The notes beneath the pieces were generated by a model that saw only the letters and a list, made by a program, of their open reading frames with translations, was not told where the DNA came from and searched no databases. From assembly GCA_025056175.1 (NCBI GenBank), contig JANWWK010000063.1, forward strand, positions 44,510 through 108,509: a stretch of DNA of 64,000 nucleotides, given 5' to 3'. The position numbers and the translations under genes were made by a program. Shown here in pieces: positions 52,333 through 61,657 of this stretch (positions within the stretch are counted from its first letter, which is position 1; each line of letters starts with the position of its first letter). This stretch comes from Anaerolineales bacterium (GTDB taxonomy: Bacteria > Chloroflexota > Anaerolineae > Anaerolineales > Villigracilaceae).

Positions 52333-53349
52333 ATGAAAATTCTCATCACCGGCGCTGCCGGTTTCATCGGCTCAAACCTGACCGAAGCTCTGCTAGAGCG
52401 CGGGCATACGGTCGTCGGGCTGGATAACCTCTCGCAGGGCTTCCTGCTCAATCTGAAAAACGTCCAAAATCACCGCCGTTTCCGCTTTGTGGAGGGTGAT
52501 ATTCGGGACGAGAAACTCGTTTTGCGCCTGACACGCGGCTGTGACGTGGTAGTTCACCTGGCGGCCTTCAAAATCCCCCGTTATAGCGACGCGATGGATA
52601 CCCTGCTCATCAACTCGCACGGCACGCTCTCTGTGCTGAAAGCGGCGGCACATTATGGCGCCAAAGTGGTGGCGGCTTCCACGTCCGATGTCTATGGCAA
52701 AAATCCCAAAGTGCCTTTTTCCGAAGACTCAGATTTGGTGATAGGCCGTCCCGAAGTCAAGCGCTGGTCGTATGCCATCTCCAAAATGTTCGAGGAGCAA
52801 CTCCTGTTCGCTTATCACGAGCGGCACGGACTGAATGTCGTTGCGCTGCGATTCTTTGGCGGCTACGGGCCAAACCAGCATCTCACCTGGTGGGGAGGGC
52901 CGCAATCGGTATTTATCAATGCCGCGATAGACGACGAAGACATCCCCCTGCACGGAGATGGAATGCAAACCCGCTCCTTTACCTACATCAGCGACCATGT
53001 GGATGGGATTGTGGCCTGCATCGAAAAGAGCGAGGCCAACAACCAGGTCTTCAACATCGGCAACACGCGCGAAATCACCATCAAAGAGCTGGCGCTGTTG
53101 ATTTGGGGACTGGTGCGCGGCGGCGAACCCAAACTCAAATTGACTCCCTATGAAACCTTTGGAAAATACGAGGACGTGATGCGCCGCGTGCCAGATATTT
53201 CCAAAGCGCGCCGGCTGCTGAATTTCAACCCCAAAGTAGACCTGGAAGAGGGGCTGAAAACCACCATCCGCTGGCAAATCGGGCGTCGGCGCGCGCTGGG
53301 AATGCCCACCCCCGATTTAACCCTTCGCTTCGAGGACCGGGCAGAATGA
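52333..53349 (+). CDS. NAD-dependent sugar epimerase/dehydratase (extended SDR)
   Basis: A 338-residue cytoplasmic nucleotide-sugar enzyme. NAD-binding GAAGFIGSNL at residues ~8-17, the STSDVYG segment and the catalytic YxxxK (Tyr in YAISK, near residue 152) are intact, as is the SFTYISDHVDGI substrate loop. Members are UDP-glucose 4-epimerases, UDP-GlcNAc epimerases or decarboxylases; the exact reaction cannot be fixed. ATG follows AAGGTG. Its product presumably feeds the glycan made by the wlb genes. Overlaps the GT2 gene by 4 bases. Confidence 0.9.
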   Translation: MKILITGAAGFIGSNLTEALLERGHTVVGLDNLSQGFLLNLKNVQNHRRFRFVEGDIRDEKLVLRLTRGCDVVVHLAAFKIPRYSDAMDTLLINSHGTLSVLKAAAHYGAKVVAASTSDVYGKNPKVPFSEDSDLVIGRPEVKRWSYAISKMFEEQLLFAYHERHGLNVVALRFFGGYGPNQHLTWWGGPQSVFINAAIDDEDIPLHGDGMQTRSFTYISDHVDGIVACIEKSEANNQVFNIGNTREITIKELALLIWGLVRGGEPKLKLTPYETFGKYEDVMRRVPDISKARRLLNFNPKVDLEEGLKTTIRWQIGRRRALGMPTPDLTLRFEDRAE

Positions 53350-54125
53350 GTGCGGGTCGGCGTTTCTTTGTGTTGGTGCCAGTTCTGAATGAAGCCGCCA
53401 ATCTTCCCCGCCTGAGTCAATCGCTGGCCGCATTACACCGCGAATTTGCGGAACATTTCCAGGTGCGCGTGATTCTGGTAGATGATGGGAGCGTGGACGA
53501 TACCGCAGGTCTGGCGCAACAGGCCGCCGCCGAAGCCGGTTTCCCTTTGGAAATTTTGCGGCACGAGACCAATCTCGGCCCCGGCAAGGCCTTCCATACC
53601 GGCTTCTCCCATCTTTTCCCCCTGCTGCGAGAGGACGACCTGGTATTGACGATTGAAGGCGACAATACCTCGCGCCTGGAACTGGTCAAACAAATGCTGA
53701 CGCGCATGGGCGAAGGCTATCAGGTCATTTTTGCCAGTCCGTACATGTACGGTGGGGCGATTGTCAACACGTCCACATTTCGGGTATTTTTGAGCGCAGT
53801 GGCGAACCTGTTCGTCAAAGAAATGCTTGGTCTGCATGGGTTGCTCACCGTCAGTTCGTTCTTCCGGCTGTATCGCGGCGCAGCACTAAAGATTTTGCAG
53901 CGCCGTTACGGGCCGGGAATTGTGGAGCGCCCTGGTTTCGAGTGTATGGTCGAAATGGCAATGAAAATGGTCTTTTGCGGCCTTTCGATTTCTGAAGTGC
54001 CGATGGTGCTGGATACCAAAGCGCGCGCCGGCAAGAGCCGCATGAAAATCGGACGCACCATACGCGGGTATCTCACCCTGTGGTTTCAGAAACGCGCCTG
54101 GCAAAGGCAGGCGGAGGAAAGATGA
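53346..54125 (+). CDS. Family 2 glycosyltransferase
   Basis: A 259-residue GT-A fold transferase. FVLVPVLNEAANLPRL and VILVDDGSVDDTAGL at the N-terminus and LVLTIEGDNTSRLELV (metal-binding Asp) mark the active site. There are no membrane helices, though the C-terminal AGKSRMKIGRTIRGYLTLW stretch is like that of dolichyl-phosphate-mannose-synthase relatives, so a polyprenyl-phosphate-sugar synthase is possible. ATG overlaps the epimerase stop; the next gene overlaps its stop. Confidence 0.87.
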   Translation: MSAGRRFFVLVPVLNEAANLPRLSQSLAALHREFAEHFQVRVILVDDGSVDDTAGLAQQAAAEAGFPLEILRHETNLGPGKAFHTGFSHLFPLLREDDLVLTIEGDNTSRLELVKQMLTRMGEGYQVIFASPYMYGGAIVNTSTFRVFLSAVANLFVKEMLGLHGLLTVSSFFRLYRGAALKILQRRYGPGIVERPGFECMVEMAMKMVFCGLSISEVPMVLDTKARAGKSRMKIGRTIRGYLTLWFQKRAWQRQAEER

Positions 54126-55081
54126 CACAACCCAAGAATTTCGCCATTATCGGTGTGGGCGGCTACATTGCGCCGCGCCACTTACAAGCCATTCGAGACA
54201 CCGGTCATCGCCTGGTGGCGGCAGTAGACCCGAAGGATTCGGTCGGCATCCTCGACCGCTACTCATTCGATGTGCGTTTTTTCACCGAGGTGGAACGTTT
54301 CGACCGACATCTGGAGAAGTTGCGCCGTCTGGGAGATGCCGAACGGGTGCATTACGTCTCGATTTGTTCGCCCAATTATCTGCACGATGCCCATTGCCGT
54401 CTGGCGCTGCGGGTAGGGGCCGATGCCATTTGCGAGAAGCCGCTCGTCATCAACCCCTGGAATCTGGATGCGCTGGCAGAAATCGAAGCCGAAACCGGTC
54501 GGCGGATTTACACCATCCTGCAATTGCGGGTTCACCCGGCACTGCTGGCGCTCAAAGCGCGTTTGGAGCAAGAACCAGCCGGTGTCACCCACGACGTTCT
54601 GCTCACCTACATCACCAGTCGCGGCAACTGGTATCACGTTTCGTGGAAGGGACAGCCCGAAAAATCGGGCGGGATTGCCACCAATATCGGCGTACATTTC
54701 TTTGATTTGCTCTTGTGGCTGTTCGGCCCGGCGCACGCAGTTCGTATGTTCTACGCTGACTCCAGGCGCATGAGCGGCTGGTTGGAACTGGAACGGGCAC
54801 GGGTACGCTGGTTCCTTTCGGTCGAGCGGGATGACTTGCCCCCGGCTGCGCTTCAGGCCGGTAAAACCACCTTTCGCAGCATCACCATTGATGGGCAGGA
54901 AGTGGAGTTTTCAGAAGGATTCACCGATTTGCATACCCGCGTCTATGAGCAGACGCTTACCGGGCAGGGATTTGGCATCCCCGAAGCGCGCCCTTCCATC
55001 CAGCTGACGTATGACATTCGCCACACGGAGCTCTCACCGCTGGATGAACGCGCACATCCCTTTCTCAAGGAGCGGTCATGA
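54122..55081 (+). CDS. Gfo/Idh/MocA oxidoreductase, WlbA/WbpB-like (UDP-GlcNAcA 3-dehydrogenase)
   Basis: A 319-residue NAD(P)-dependent sugar oxidoreductase. Rossmann motif [16 protein letters not shown], the dinucleotide-fold [11 protein letters not shown], and the catalytic CEKPL are present, as is the [10 protein letters not shown] loop with [16 protein letters not shown] (His in the family active site). WlbA/WbpB oxidises C3 of UDP-GlcNAcA, and downstream genes fit the same pathway, so this assignment is strong by context. The frame extends to 54080; ATG 54122 follows GGAGGA. Confidence 0.88.
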   Translation: MTQPKNFAIIGVGGYIAPRHLQAIRDTGHRLVAAVDPKDSVGILDRYSFDVRFFTEVERFDRHLEKLRRLGDAERVHYVSICSPNYLHDAHCRLALRVGADAICEKPLVINPWNLDALAEIEAETGRRIYTILQLRVHPALLALKARLEQEPAGVTHDVLLTYITSRGNWYHVSWKGQPEKSGGIATNIGVHFFDLLLWLFGPAHAVRMFYADSRRMSGWLELERARVRWFLSVERDDLPPAALQAGKTTFRSITIDGQEVEFSEGFTDLHTRVYEQTLTGQGFGIPEARPSIQLTYDIRHTELSPLDERAHPFLKERS

Positions 55082-55686
55082 ACGCCGAAGTCTTTGTTCA
55101 TCCGTCCAGTTACGTGGATGAGCCGTGCGAAATCGGCGCCGGGACGCGCATCTGGCACTTTTGCCACATCATGCCGGGCGCCAAAATCGGGCGCAATTGC
55201 TCTCTGGGACAGAACGTGATGGTGGCCAGCGGGGTCGTTATCGGCGATAACGTCAAAATCCAGAATAACGTTTCGCTCTACACCGGCGTCCTGGTGGAGG
55301 ATGATGTGTTTTTGGGACCCTCCTGCGTCCTGACCAATGTGGTTAATCCGCGTTCGCAAATCAACCGCAAAAACGAATATCAACGCACGCTGATTCGACG
55401 CGGGGCCACCATTGGCGCAAATGCCACCATCGTCTGCGGCGCGACCATTGGACGGTATGCTTTCATCGGCGCGGGGGCGGTGGTGCGCGGTGATGTGCCG
55501 GATTATGCCCTGATGCTCGGTGTACCGGCGCGTCAGCACGGCTGGATGAGCCGACACGGTTACCGGCTTCAGCCCGCCGGAGAAGCGGGCCTGTTCGTTT
55601 GCCCCGTGAGCGGCTGGCGCTATCGTCTGGAGGAAGGCGGCCAGATGCGCTGCCTGGACTGGCCTGAAGAGAAACCGCTGGAGTGA
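55078..55686 (+). CDS. Left-handed beta-helix N-acetyltransferase, WlbB/WbpD-like
   Basis: A 202-residue hexapeptide-repeat acyltransferase. Repeats are plain ([55 protein letters not shown]). HFCHIMPGA and the [11 protein letters not shown] loop resemble WlbB/WbpD, which acetylate the 3-amino group of UDP-GlcNAc3NA with acetyl-CoA. The C-terminal ~40 residues ([16 protein letters not shown]) are an extra zinc-less tail I cannot place. ATGA overlap with the dehydrogenase. Confidence 0.87.
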   Translation: MNAEVFVHPSSYVDEPCEIGAGTRIWHFCHIMPGAKIGRNCSLGQNVMVASGVVIGDNVKIQNNVSLYTGVLVEDDVFLGPSCVLTNVVNPRSQINRKNEYQRTLIRRGATIGANATIVCGATIGRYAFIGAGAVVRGDVPDYALMLGVPARQHGWMSRHGYRLQPAGEAGLFVCPVSGWRYRLEEGGQMRCLDWPEEKPLE

Positions 55687-55688
55687 CC

Positions 55689-56819
55689 ATGACCGAAAAA
55701 ACTATCCCCATGCTCGACCTGAAAGCACAATACGCCGCCTTGCGCGACGAAATCCAGGCCGCCATCGAGCGCGTGATGGAAAGTCAACAGTTCATTCTCG
55801 GCCCGGAAGTGGAAGCGCTGGAGCGCGAAATTGCCGAATACAGCCACTGCCGTTTTGGGGTGGGCGTCTCCTCCGGCACCGATGCGCTCCTGCTGGCACT
55901 GATGACGATTGGAATTGGCCCCGGCGATGAAGTTATCACCTCACCGTATTCGTTCTTTGCAACCGCCGGTTCCATTGTTCGCCTGGGCGCGCGCCCGGTG
56001 TTCGTAGATATTGACCTGGACACGTTGAACATCCAGGCCAATCAAATCGAGGCCCGCATCACCCCAAAAACACGCGCCATCCTGCCGGTTCACCTGTGCG
56101 GGCAAATGGCCGAGATGGACACCATTTTAGATGTTGCCCGTCGTTACAATTTGTATGTTATTGAGGACGCCTGTCAGGCGATTGGCGCCGATTTTCACGG
56201 CCAGCGCGCCGGTTCGCTCGGTCATTTGGGTTGTTTTTCGTTCTTCCCCTCCAAAAATCTGGGCGGCGCAGGCGATAGCGGCATGGTCGTCTGCAACGAC
56301 CCGACTCTGGCCGACCGCGCTGCGTTACTGCGAAATCACGGACACCGGCCAAAGTATTACAACAAAGCCATCGGCGGCAACTTCCGCATGGATGCGCTGC
56401 AAGCTGCCATTTTGCGCGCCAAGTTGCCCCACCTGGAAAATTGGACGGCTGCGCGTCGGCGCAATGCTGCCCTGTATACCGAACTCTTCCAGCAAGCTGG
56501 GCTGACCGGCCAAGACGGCCCGGTGACACTGCTGCCCGAACGCGGCTGGGGACGGCACATCTATCATCTCTACCAGATTCGCGTTTCCCGACGCGATGAA
56601 CTGATGGCATTTCTCAAAACGCACGGCATCGCCAGCGAAATCTACTACCCCGTGCCGCTGCATCGTCAGGAATGTTTTGCGGGCATGGGGTTCGAGGCCG
56701 ATTGTCCCAACGCCGAACGCGCCAGCCGCGAGACCCTCGCCCTGCCAATTTACCCGGAACTCACCGCAGCGCAAATTGAGCGCGTGGTCGAAACCATTCG
56801 AGCCTTTTACGCCTTATGA
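55689..56819 (+). CDS. DegT/DnrJ/EryC1 aminotransferase, WlbC/WbpE-like
   Basis: A 376-residue PLP-dependent sugar aminotransferase. Features: [50 protein letters not shown] and the PLP Lys189 in [12 protein letters not shown]. In WlbC/WbpE it adds the 3-amino group using glutamate. GTG at 55683 is also in frame, but ATG 55689 has GGAG at proper spacing. It overlaps the following epimerase by 4 bases. Confidence 0.92.
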   Translation: MTEKTIPMLDLKAQYAALRDEIQAAIERVMESQQFILGPEVEALEREIAEYSHCRFGVGVSSGTDALLLALMTIGIGPGDEVITSPYSFFATAGSIVRLGARPVFVDIDLDTLNIQANQIEARITPKTRAILPVHLCGQMAEMDTILDVARRYNLYVIEDACQAIGADFHGQRAGSLGHLGCFSFFPSKNLGGAGDSGMVVCNDPTLADRAALLRNHGHRPKYYNKAIGGNFRMDALQAAILRAKLPHLENWTAARRRNAALYTELFQQAGLTGQDGPVTLLPERGWGRHIYHLYQIRVSRRDELMAFLKTHGIASEIYYPVPLHRQECFAGMGFEADCPNAERASRETLALPIYPELTAAQIERVVETIRAFYAL

Positions 56820-57895
56820 AAGTCGTCACCATCGTTGGCGCACGTCCGCAGTTCATCAAAGCCGCTCCGCTCAGCCGCGCTTTGCGACGCGCCGGTGTGC
56901 AGGAATATCTGTTACATACCGGTCAGCATTACGATTATGGCATGTCGCAGGTTTTCTTCGAGGAACTCGGCCTGCCGGAAGCGGATATTAACCTGAACGT
57001 ACGCTCCGGCGGTCACGGTGAACAGACCGGGCAAATGCTCATCGCCATCGAAACCGTCTTACTCCAACAAAAACCTGATGCTGTTATCGTCTTTGGCGAT
57101 ACCAACTCCACCCTGGCCGGGGCGCTGGCGGCGGTCAAACTGCACATCCCCCTGGCACACATCGAGGCCGGTTTGCGCTCCTTCAATCGCCGCATGCCCG
57201 AAGAACACAACCGCGTGCTGACCGACCACTGCGCCGACCTGCTTTTTTGCCCCACACAAACGGCAGTGGAAAACCTGCACCGCGAGGGCCTCACAGCGGG
57301 TGTACATCTGGTTGGGGACCCGATGTACGATGCCGTTCTCTTGTTTGGGCAGAGAGCCGAGCAGAAATCGCACATCCTGGAGAGTCTCGGCTTGCGGCCG
57401 GGCGCTTACCTGCTCGCCACCATTCACCGCGCCTATAACACCGATGACCCGCAAGCCCTGGCGACCCTGCTCGACATCCTGCAATCGCTGGAAGAAACCG
57501 TTATCCTTCCCGTTCACCCGCGTACGCGCCGCCGAATTGCCGAATTTGGCCTGCTCAAAGAGCGCGCCGCCTCCCGTCTGCGGCTTATTGAACCGCTCAG
57601 TTATCTGGATATGCTGGTGATGGAAAAGAACGCTCGCCTGATTTTGACCGACTCAGGCGGCGTTCAAAAGGAAGCATACTTTTTCGCGGTTCCCTGCCTG
57701 ACGTTACGTCCCGAAACCGAATGGGTAGAAACGCTGACCGACGGCTGGAACACCGTAGTCGGCCTGGATGCCGACCTGATTCGCCGTCACGTTCGAGAGG
57801 CCTCACCGCCTGCAACCCCGCCGCGCCCGGTGTTTGGGGAGGGCAACGCCGCAGAGAAAATCGTCGAAATTTTGACAGCCAACGCCCGGAGGTAA
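56816..57895 (+). CDS. UDP-N-acetylglucosamine 2-epimerase family, WlbD/WbpI-like
   Basis: A 359-residue non-hydrolysing 2-epimerase. [16 protein letters not shown], the [18 protein letters not shown] segment, [19 protein letters not shown] and the [14 protein letters not shown] site are all conserved. In the wlb pathway the enzyme converts UDP-2,3-diacetamido-glucuronate to the manno form, UDP-ManNAc3NAcA. On its own it could equally be WecB (ManNAc supply); the upstream genes favour the former. ATG overlaps the aminotransferase stop. Confidence 0.9.
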   Translation: MKVVTIVGARPQFIKAAPLSRALRRAGVQEYLLHTGQHYDYGMSQVFFEELGLPEADINLNVRSGGHGEQTGQMLIAIETVLLQQKPDAVIVFGDTNSTLAGALAAVKLHIPLAHIEAGLRSFNRRMPEEHNRVLTDHCADLLFCPTQTAVENLHREGLTAGVHLVGDPMYDAVLLFGQRAEQKSHILESLGLRPGAYLLATIHRAYNTDDPQALATLLDILQSLEETVILPVHPRTRRRIAEFGLLKERAASRLRLIEPLSYLDMLVMEKNARLILTDSGGVQKEAYFFAVPCLTLRPETEWVETLTDGWNTVVGLDADLIRRHVREASPPATPPRPVFGEGNAAEKIVEILTANARR

Positions 57896-57906
57896 ATCTC
57901 CGGGCG
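57883..57906 (+). repeat. Inverted repeat spanning the stop of the wlbD-like gene
   Basis: A perfect 9-bp stem (57883-57891 with 57898-57906) with the stop codon in the loop. No T tract follows, so an intrinsic terminator is not clear. It may stabilise the 3' end of the operon mRNA. Confidence 0.4.
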
Positions 57907-57972
57907 ACAGGGACACAAAAGCCATTTTGGGGGAATTCTCGCCTTGTGCTGTTTTGTGGTTTGAGATGACGT

Positions 57973-59235
57973 TTACGGACACTTGAAACGTGCCGGGTCG
58001 AGGTCGCTTGCTGCTTGCCAGACCCGCTGGAACTCTTCCAGGTAGCGTTTGGCAATTTCGGCGTTTTCGATAATCAGGATATTTTCATTGTTGTTTCGGT
58101 TGGCGCCATCGCTGAAATTCAGTGAGCCGGTCACGACAATCCGGTCATCAATGATGATGACTTTGTGGTGCAGAAAACCAGAGTTGCCATCGCGTCGCAT
58201 TTTGCCGCCGGCGCAATAGAGGGGCAACATTTCGCTGAATTCGCTGTCGCTGCCGACCGTCTCGAACACACCTTCCACCGTAATGCCGCTTTTGATGCGC
58301 TCTATCATCGCGTTGCCCATATCAGGCTGAGTGTAAGAGAAAGCCATGAAGCGGATATTGCGCTGCGCCTTTTGTAAATACGAGACGATGAATTGGACAG
58401 GCTTATCTTCGGGCGAAAAGGCCACCTGAATCGGCGTGCCGTTGATGGTAAGCTGTTGCTGTTCGATGGTGGAAGGCGACCGGGCGCCAAATTGTCCGTC
58501 CCACATATCGGCAAATTGCCGCTCGTAGATGGCTGCCAGGGCAGGGGATTTAATCACAATCACGTTGTTGTTCTGCTCGAACATGCCATTGATGGTAGCG
58601 TTGGTCGAACCCGTCCACACCACCGCGCCATCGAAAATCCAGAATTTGTTGTGCATCAGGCCGTTGCGGGCGTCATCCCGAATTTCGATGCCCGCTTTTT
58701 TCATGGCCGCCAGCTGCCCATGTCCGGGTTTCTTATCGGCGCCCAGTCCGAATTCGTCATCGGTGATGAAGCGCACCTCGACCCCTCGTTTGTGGGCGCG
58801 GATGAGGGCGTTAGAGACATCGGTCAGGTCTATTTCAAAGGCGGCAACATGAATGCTGGTTTGGGCCGAGTCAATGTAAAAAATGAGCCGCTCGGCCAGC
58901 GAACCGGCCAGCAGTTCGGGAGGCAGTCCGTTGGCGCTGTATTCGTTCTTTTTGGCTTCGCTCAAATTCACAGGCTTGACGAAACCGACTTCGTACCAGT
59001 CGCTGCCAGAGGGCGCCGGGGTGACACCGCCAGCGTCTCGTGGTGTGGAAGTGGGCGGGCGCAAAGGCGTGTCGGTCAGCGCGGCGGGCGCTGCTGGAGT
59101 GACCGTGACGGCTTCGGTGAACAGGCCCAGCGGGTCGGCACCGGTGAAGACGAAAATCAACCCCAGCGCCAGGACAATTGCCAGGACGATGAGCATTCCC
59201 TTGGGATTGCCGGTTTTTTTTCTCGAACGGCTCAT
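57973..59235 (-). CDS. Membrane-anchored phospholipase D-family protein
   Basis: A 420-residue protein with one N-terminal membrane helix (~residues 14-34; LIVLAIVLALGLIFVF) and a Thr/Pro linker. Two HKD motifs are complete: His195-Lys197 (MHNKFWIFDG) and His356-Lys358 (HHKVIIIDD), each with the downstream GS(T/L)N. The family includes phospholipases, nucleases and cardiolipin synthases; the single-domain-pair arrangement with an extracytoplasmic location suggests a surface phosphodiesterase. The frame is open to 59271; ATG 59235 follows GGAGAGGAG. It begins 1 base after the upstream gene stop. Confidence 0.87.
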   Translation of the reverse strand: MSRSRKKTGNPKGMLIVLAIVLALGLIFVFTGADPLGLFTEAVTVTPAAPAALTDTPLRPPTSTPRDAGGVTPAPSGSDWYEVGFVKPVNLSEAKKNEYSANGLPPELLAGSLAERLIFYIDSAQTSIHVAAFEIDLTDVSNALIRAHKRGVEVRFITDDEFGLGADKKPGHGQLAAMKKAGIEIRDDARNGLMHNKFWIFDGAVVWTGSTNATINGMFEQNNNVIVIKSPALAAIYERQFADMWDGQFGARSPSTIEQQQLTINGTPIQVAFSPEDKPVQFIVSYLQKAQRNIRFMAFSYTQPDMGNAMIERIKSGITVEGVFETVGSDSEFSEMLPLYCAGGKMRRDGNSGFLHHKVIIIDDRIVVTGSLNFSDGANRNNNENILIIENAEIAKRYLEEFQRVWQAASDLDPARFKCP

Positions 59236-59236
59236 T

Positions 59237-59749
59237 TCAGTCTCCTCTCCATTTTCTAAACCATCTCGCAAAAAATCCTTCTGGCTTTTTTTCCTGAACA
59301 GTCGCGGGTTGGCTGGTTTGTGTCTCTTTCTCCAATAATTTCAGCAAAGCGTCGAGCCGGGTTCGCGCATCATGGCTCTGAAGGATGACCGCCACCTGCG
59401 TTTTGAAATCGGCAGGCGGCTGCCAATTTGCGCCGAAGAGAACCTGTGCATGTTCCAATGCAGTCTCCAGGCTTTGGCGCAGGTCGTCCGAAGGCCAGTT
59501 TTCTGCAATCGCAAGGTCTTTGAGCGCCACCATCAGGCTGCGGAGGGCTTTCATGCGTGGGTAAACGGCTTCATCAGCCTCATCGTCGTCTTCGATGTCG
59601 GCGGTCTGCCGGGTCAGCGTTTTGGCCCATGAAATGCCCCAATCGAGCAGGATGCGGGCGGATTCTTCGTCGTTCAGCCCACTGCGCAGGGCTTCGTTAT
59701 CGAGAATGCTTTCCGCCGCCATGCGAATTCGCGCTTCGAGATTTGCCAT
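59237..59749 (-). CDS. Uncharacterised acidic protein upstream of the PLD gene
   Basis: A 170-residue cytoplasmic-looking protein, mostly helical, with an acidic stretch (IEDDDEADEAVYP) and a basic C-terminus (FFARWFRKWRGD). No motif that I recognise; ATG 59749 follows GGAGGG with normal spacing. It is probably co-transcribed with the PLD gene, since only one base separates them. Confidence 0.65.
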   Translation of the reverse strand: MANLEARIRMAAESILDNEALRSGLNDEESARILLDWGISWAKTLTRQTADIEDDDEADEAVYPRMKALRSLMVALKDLAIAENWPSDDLRQSLETALEHAQVLFGANWQPPADFKTQVAVILQSHDARTRLDALLKLLEKETQTSQPATVQEKKPEGFFARWFRKWRGD

Positions 59750-59792
59750 TTTCCCTCCGAAGTGTCAGGATGCGCCAAGTATACCCGAAACT

Positions 59793-60545
59793 TCAACGCT
59801 GAAGCAGTGCGCGCAGTTGGCGGCACAAAGCAGCATATTCTGTGCTTTCGCGGTAGCCAGGCCGGCCAGCGTTGGGATTTTCAATCACTTGCGCCTGGCG
59901 GTTGGGCGGTTGACTCAAGAGCAGGATGTTGTTTCCCATCAGGGCGGCTTCTTCCAGCGCATGGGTCACCAGAACCAGGGTCAGAGCCTGCTCTTCGGCC
60001 AGTTCCAACGTCAGAGTTTGCAACCCCTCGCGGGTGGGTGCATCCAGAGACGAGAAAGGCTCGTCCATCAGAAGCAAATCCGGCTGCAACAGGAGAGTGC
60101 GCGCAATGGCCGTGCGCTGGCGCTGTCCGCCGGAGAGTTGGGCAGGATACTGGTCTGCAACCGCGGTCAGTCCCAGCCGTTCCAGCCAGAAGTCGGTGTT
60201 CTGCAGCCGGGCAGGTTCTTTAGGAGCGTGAATGCCATCGGCCCCATAGAACGAGCGCACCTTCAGCCCCAGTTCCACGTTTTCACGCACGGTCGCCCAG
60301 GGCAACAGGCCATAATCCTGCAAAATCAGACCAGTTTGCGGGCGAGGGCGCACAACCCGCTCTCCATGAATAAAAATCTCGCCGCGCTGCGGCAGTTTCA
60401 AGCCGGCCAGGAGCATGAGCAAGGTACTTTTACCGCAACCCGAAGGCCCCAACACCGCCCAGCGTTCTCCGCGTTCGGCGTGCCAGTGGAAAGCCTCGAA
60501 AATCGGCTGTCGGTATTGAAAGCAAAGATTGGAAACGGTAATCAT
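59793..60545 (-). CDS. ABC transporter ATPase (nitrate/sulfonate/taurine or ThiZ-type)
   Basis: A 250-residue ATPase. Walker A GPSGCGKST, Q-loop LILQDYGLLPWATV, signature LSGGQRQR, Walker B LLLMDEP and the H-loop VTHAL are canonical. The DYGLLPW Q-loop is typical of the SsuB/TauB/ThiZ-like importers. It lies downstream of the binding-protein gene but behind a terminator at 60575-60607. No permease gene is present between 59000 and 64000, which is unusual. Confidence 0.9.
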   Translation of the reverse strand: MITVSNLCFQYRQPIFEAFHWHAERGERWAVLGPSGCGKSTLLMLLAGLKLPQRGEIFIHGERVVRPRPQTGLILQDYGLLPWATVRENVELGLKVRSFYGADGIHAPKEPARLQNTDFWLERLGLTAVADQYPAQLSGGQRQRTAIARTLLLQPDLLLMDEPFSSLDAPTREGLQTLTLELAEEQALTLVLVTHALEEAALMGNNILLLSQPPNRQAQVIENPNAGRPGYRESTEYAALCRQLRALLQR

Positions 60546-60574
60546 AACAGGGCAGTGTTCTGGCCTGATTGTAC

Positions 60575-60607
60575 GATAAAAACAGCGCGGGAGGTCTTCC
60601 CGCGCTG
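60575..60607 (-). terminator. Terminator between binding-protein and ATPase genes
   Basis: A perfect 10-bp stem (60583-60592 with 60598-60607, 5-base loop). On the minus strand TTTTTATC follows. It would reduce ATPase mRNA relative to that for the binding protein. Confidence 0.85.
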
Positions 60608-60632
60608 ACGTTGTTGTGGTTGCACCAAGTGC

Positions 60633-61577
60633 TCAGGGCAAAAAGGAGGGGTTGACCGAATCCCGATAGGAAACATCCGCCTGAAGCAACCCTTTGGACT
60701 TGGCCCATGCCAGCACATCGTTCCACTCGTCTTCTGACGAGACACCCTTGAGCGGGAAGCGGGGAACGTTGTAAGAGCCAAGCAGCGGCGGCGGCACCAT
60801 TTTCTTTTCGGCCAGCAACGCACTGAACTGGCCCGGTTCGGTGTTGATGCGCGTCACGGCGTCTTCGATGGCCGCCAAAAAGGCTTTGACGGCCTGCGGA
60901 TGTTGTTCGATGAATTCTTTGCGGAACGAGATGACGCTCGCGCCCAGCAGCGGGTACGAGGAGTCATCCAGCAAAACCACCGCACCCTGCTGAACGGCCA
61001 GTCCACCGAGCGGGTCTGGCATGACGGCTGCTTTGAGTTCGCCCGAAGCAAGCAGGGCCATGCGGTCGGAAATTTTCGGCACGGCGACGTACTTGATGTC
61101 TGCGCTACTGAAGCCTTCTGCTTCGAGCAGGCGGTCGGTGAGATATTCGATAATCGTCCCCTGCGAAATACCGATTTCAACACCTTTCAGCTGTTCGACA
61201 TCGGTGATTCCACTCTGTCCAGAAGCCAGCAGGAAGAAATGACCTGCGCCTTCGGAGGCCATGTGACCATAGCGCACAGCCTGCATTTGTATCTTCTCGC
61301 GGTTGAAGAGCATCACCGACAAGAGTTCGTTCAGCGTGCCATCGGCTTGCCCGGCCTGAAGCAGCTGGTCACGCTCCGGCGCGGAACCAACCGGAATAAG
61401 TTCGACCTTGACACCGTGTTTGGTATAGAGACCTTCCGCTTCGGCCACGAACATCGGAAGGGTATCAATGACCGGGATGACGGCAATCCGCACGGTCACA
61501 TCGTCTGCCGGGGTCGCTGCGCCGCAGGCGCTCAACAACAGGCTCAGCAGGAAAAACAAAAAGGGGAGACGTTTCAT
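60633..61577 (-). CDS. ABC transporter substrate-binding lipoprotein (NMT1/SsuA-like)
   Basis: A 314-residue predicted lipoprotein (MKRLPFLFF...LLSAC, Cys18). The mature part resembles NMT1/THI5- and SsuA-like binding proteins: PMFVAEAEGLYTKHGVKVELI near the start, then LKGVEIGISQGTIIEYL and SGELKAAVMPDPLGGLA. Such proteins bind pyrimidines (HMP), sulfonates or nitrate-like solutes. Start ATG 61577 was chosen over an upstream frame to 61649; the SD (AGAGAA) is weak. Presumably works with the ATPase and an unlinked permease. Confidence 0.85.
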   Translation of the reverse strand: MKRLPFLFFLLSLLLSACGAATPADDVTVRIAVIPVIDTLPMFVAEAEGLYTKHGVKVELIPVGSAPERDQLLQAGQADGTLNELLSVMLFNREKIQMQAVRYGHMASEGAGHFFLLASGQSGITDVEQLKGVEIGISQGTIIEYLTDRLLEAEGFSSADIKYVAVPKISDRMALLASGELKAAVMPDPLGGLAVQQGAVVLLDDSSYPLLGASVISFRKEFIEQHPQAVKAFLAAIEDAVTRINTEPGQFSALLAEKKMVPPPLLGSYNVPRFPLKGVSSEDEWNDVLAWAKSKGLLQADVSYRDSVNPSFLP

Positions 61578-61657
61578 ACGATGTTTCTCTCTTTGGTTAG
61601 AATTTTTCTCTTCAGCGAGCGATATTTTCTGTTCGCTGACCGCTGACAACGAATGAT

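Noticed and set aside
59595..60608. 337-codon open frame on the plus strand
   Set aside because: It runs opposite the ABC ATPase and the acidic protein, crosses the spacer between them, and shows no domain.
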